Shown piece after piece: positions 4,800 to 6,511 of a stretch of 6,511 nt of DNA. A model generated the notes under the pieces. It did no database searches and was not told the origin of the DNA. It was given only the letters and a program-made list of their open reading frames with translations. Numbering within the stretch: the stretch's first letter is position 1; each line of letters opens with the position of its first letter. Source of the DNA: Thermococci archaeon (GTDB taxonomy: Archaea > Methanobacteriota_B > Thermococci > Thermococcales > Thermococcaceae); the NCBI GenBank assembly GCA_003663535.1, contig QMUE01000080.1:1-6511 (forward strand), in the 5' to 3' direction. The position numbers and the translations under genes are program-made.

Positions 4800-6080
4800 A
4801 TGGATGAGGGGTACGAGATAAAGCCAGTTGAAAAAAGCAAGAAAACTTTTACGCTTATAACACTACTTGCAATATGGTTTGGAGCAGGGATAAGTATAGC
4901 AGAGTTCTGGGCAGGAGCGTTGTTGACTCCAGCACTCTCATTGGGCATGGCAATACTAGTGATTATTGTCGGGCATCTACTAGGAAATACCATCATGGGG
5001 TTGATAGCCCTCGAAGGTGAGGAAACGGGCCTACCTACTATGGTACTTTCAAGAGCCCCATTAGGAATTAAAGGTTCAATTCTACCTTCGATCTTGAATT
5101 ACCTCCAGCTTATAGGATGGACAGCAATAATGCTCATAGTTGGAGCCAATGCCCTGAATGCAGTCTCAAAAGCTTTTGGTTTTGAGAGTTATCCATTGTG
5201 GGTCCTCTTGCTAGGTGTTCTCGTTACATTATGGACATACATCGGCCCAAAAAACTGGGAGAAACTAGAAAAGATTGCTGCTTTACTCTTACTTGCACTG
5301 AGCCTATGGCTTACTTATGTTACGCTCAAGAAATTCCCCTTAAGTGATCTCCTCTCCAAACCCGGCACTGGAGAAATTGGTGCTATGTTGGCCCTAGACC
5401 TGGTGATAGCAATGCCCCTCTCATGGGCCCCATTGATAGCAGACTACTCAAGATTTGCCAGGAATAAAAACTCAGCCTTCTGGGGGACCTATTTAGGCTA
5501 TTTCATTTCATCAAGCCTGTTTTACTTTGTAGGAGCCCTCACCAACATGGCGATTGGAGAAGGAGATCCTATAGAGATTATAGCAGCTTATGGTATAGGA
5601 ATCCCAGCAATGTTGATAATAACATTCTCAACAGTCACAACAACCTTCCTCGATGTTTACTCAGCAGCAATAACCTACAAAAACATCTCTCCAAAGGCAG
5701 ATGCAAAGAAACAAGTGCTTTTGGTTGGTGCATTGGGGGTTCTCCTAGCATTAGTATTTCCAATGGAACAGTATGAAAGCTTTTTGCTGCTGATTGGGGG
5801 AGCTTTTGTCTCTCTAGTAGCAATAATGATAACCGACTACTTCCTTGTTAAAAAAGGCTACAATGCAGAGGCGCTTTTCGATGAAAATGGCCCATTTGCT
5901 GGATATAATTCCAAAGCAATAATAATCTGGACTATAGGGTTCATATTTTACATGGGCCTAGCTATAGAAGGCCTTTTTGGAATCCACATCCCGCTATTAA
6001 GTGAAGTCGGCTTTAGATTAGGCTCCAGTATTCCAACATTCATACTTGTAAGTGTTCTTTATTACATGTTCGGAAGGTGA
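4800..6080 (+). CDS. cytX: NCS1-family permease, CytX-like (putative HMP transporter)
   Basis: A polytopic membrane transporter of 426 residues from the nucleobase-cation symporter-1 family, with about twelve predicted helices. The first helix carries WFGAGISIAEFWAGALL (26-42), the hallmark of CytX-type permeases. Other family landmarks are RAPLGIKGS (85-93), YLQLIGWTAIM (101-111) in the third helix, and SWAPLIADYSRFARN (208-222), the substrate-site region of helix 6. Members linked to thiamine genes are predicted to import hydroxymethylpyrimidine (HMP) or related thiamine pyrimidines; family members elsewhere take cytosine or allantoin, so specificity here rests on the tenA neighbour. GGGTG (4789-4793) is the ribosome binding site for ATG 4800. 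Its TGA overlaps the tenA ribosome binding site, indicating one operon. Confidence 0.88.
   Translation: MDEGYEIKPVEKSKKTFTLITLLAIWFGAGISIAEFWAGALLTPALSLGMAILVIIVGHLLGNTIMGLIALEGEETGLPTMVLSRAPLGIKGSILPSILNYLQLIGWTAIMLIVGANALNAVSKAFGFESYPLWVLLLGVLVTLWTYIGPKNWEKLEKIAALLLLALSLWLTYVTLKKFPLSDLLSKPGTGEIGAMLALDLVIAMPLSWAPLIADYSRFARNKNSAFWGTYLGYFISSSLFYFVGALTNMAIGEGDPIEIIAAYGIGIPAMLIITFSTVTTTFLDVYSAAITYKNISPKADAKKQVLLVGALGVLLALVFPMEQYESFLLLIGGAFVSLVAIMITDYFLVKKGYNAEALFDENGPFAGYNSKAIIIWTIGFIFYMGLAIEGLFGIHIPLLSEVGFRLGSSIPTFILVSVLYYMFGR
6076..6080 (+). promoter_or_regulatory. tenA ribosome binding site overlapping the cytX stop
   Basis: GGTGA, within GGAAGGTGA (6072-6080), ends exactly with the TGA stop of the permease and lies six bases before the tenA ATG. 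This suggests translational coupling and fixes the tenA start. Confidence 0.7.
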
Positions 6081-6086
6081 AGAAAA

Positions 6087-6511
6087 ATGAAGATTAGCGA
6101 TACTCTAAGACAAAAAGCAGATTATATTTGGCAGAGAATACTAAACCATCCCTTTGTAATCGAATTATACCAAGGTACATTGCCAATTGAAAAGTTCAAA
6201 TTCTACGTGCTCCAAGACTACAACTATCTTGTGGGACTAACAAGAACCTTAACGATAATTGCCTCTAAAAGCAACTTTAATCTTATGAGAAAGGTCCTAA
6301 AACTGGCCCAAGAAGAAGCCAACACTGAACTTGCCAACTATGAAAGGCTCTTAGAAGAATTAGGACTCACAATCGAAGATGCAATTAAAGAGGAACCCAG
6401 CCCCACCAATTATGCATACATGAACTTCATGAATCTCACGGCATTTTTAGGAACTCCTTATGAAGGCCTCGCTACCATCATGCCATGCTTCTGGAGTTAT
6501 ATGGAGATAGC
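6087..6511 (+). CDS. tenA: TenA family aminopyrimidine aminohydrolase / thiaminase II (3' end outside window)
   Basis: The first 141 residues of a TenA protein; the window ends inside the gene, roughly two thirds through the usual 210-230 residue length. TenA hydrolyses aminopyrimidine breakdown products of thiamine (and thiamine itself) to HMP for reuse by ThiD. Visible landmarks are HPFVIELYQGTLP (21-33), FYVLQDYNYL (39-48) with D44 at the position of the substrate-binding Asp of Bacillus TenA, NYAYMNFM (108-115), and MPCFWSYMEI (132-141) with nucleophile C134 and Y138, spaced as in Bacillus C135/Y139. This is the Cys-containing TenA_C type. The catalytic Glu near residue 205 lies beyond the window. 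It follows the CytX-like permease by six bases in the same operon, so import and salvage are coupled. Confidence 0.93.
   Translation, partial: MKISDTLRQKADYIWQRILNHPFVIELYQGTLPIEKFKFYVLQDYNYLVGLTRTLTIIASKSNFNLMRKVLKLAQEEANTELANYERLLEELGLTIEDAIKEEPSPTNYAYMNFMNLTAFLGTPYEGLATIMPCFWSYMEI

Overview
The window looks like chromosomal DNA from a hyperthermophilic euryarchaeon of the Thermococcales, probably a lower-GC Thermococcus or Pyrococcus. The evidence is an archaeal-type pyruvate kinase, an archaeal tRNA G10 methyltransferase (Trm-G10) with a THUMP domain, AT-rich TATA/BRE-like promoters, apparently leaderless starts, and GGTGA/GGAGG-type ribosome binding sites. The species call is inference from protein style and base composition. 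I saw no mobile elements, CRISPR arrays, tRNA or rRNA genes.

Layout. Positions 1-131 hold an ambiguous membrane-type reading frame with an in-frame stop at 9-11. A well-formed 55-codon membrane protein gene follows (100-267, +), shorter than usual ORF cut-offs and preceded by a GAGGTG ribosome binding site. It converges on a 66-codon orphan (264-464, -) and their stop codons overlap. A short AT-rich divergent promoter region (465-543) separates that orphan from pyruvate kinase (544-1983, +). Pyruvate kinase converges, again with overlapping stop codons, on a stand-alone MoCF/CinA-N domain protein (1980-2735, -).

A second divergent promoter region (2736-2845) serves the CinA-like gene and a rightward two-gene unit. 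That unit is a PP-loop ATPase with a three-cysteine pattern like that of Fe-S tRNA thiolases (2846-3586), followed by the tRNA m2G10/m2,2G10 methyltransferase (3610-4611; TTG start preferred). The pairing suggests a small tRNA-modification operon.

After a 188-bp intergenic region with terminator-like and operator-like structure comes a thiamine-salvage operon: an NCS1-family CytX-like pyrimidine permease (4800-6080) and TenA (6087 onward, cut by the window end). The permease would import a thiamine pyrimidine precursor such as HMP, and TenA would release HMP from degraded thiamine inside the cell. A 9-bp inverted repeat whose right arm overlaps the operon's TATA box is the clearest regulatory signal in the window.

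I found no wholly new multigene system. The least explained items are the PP-loop protein, the two small genes at the left end, and the operator-like repeat in front of the thiamine operon.
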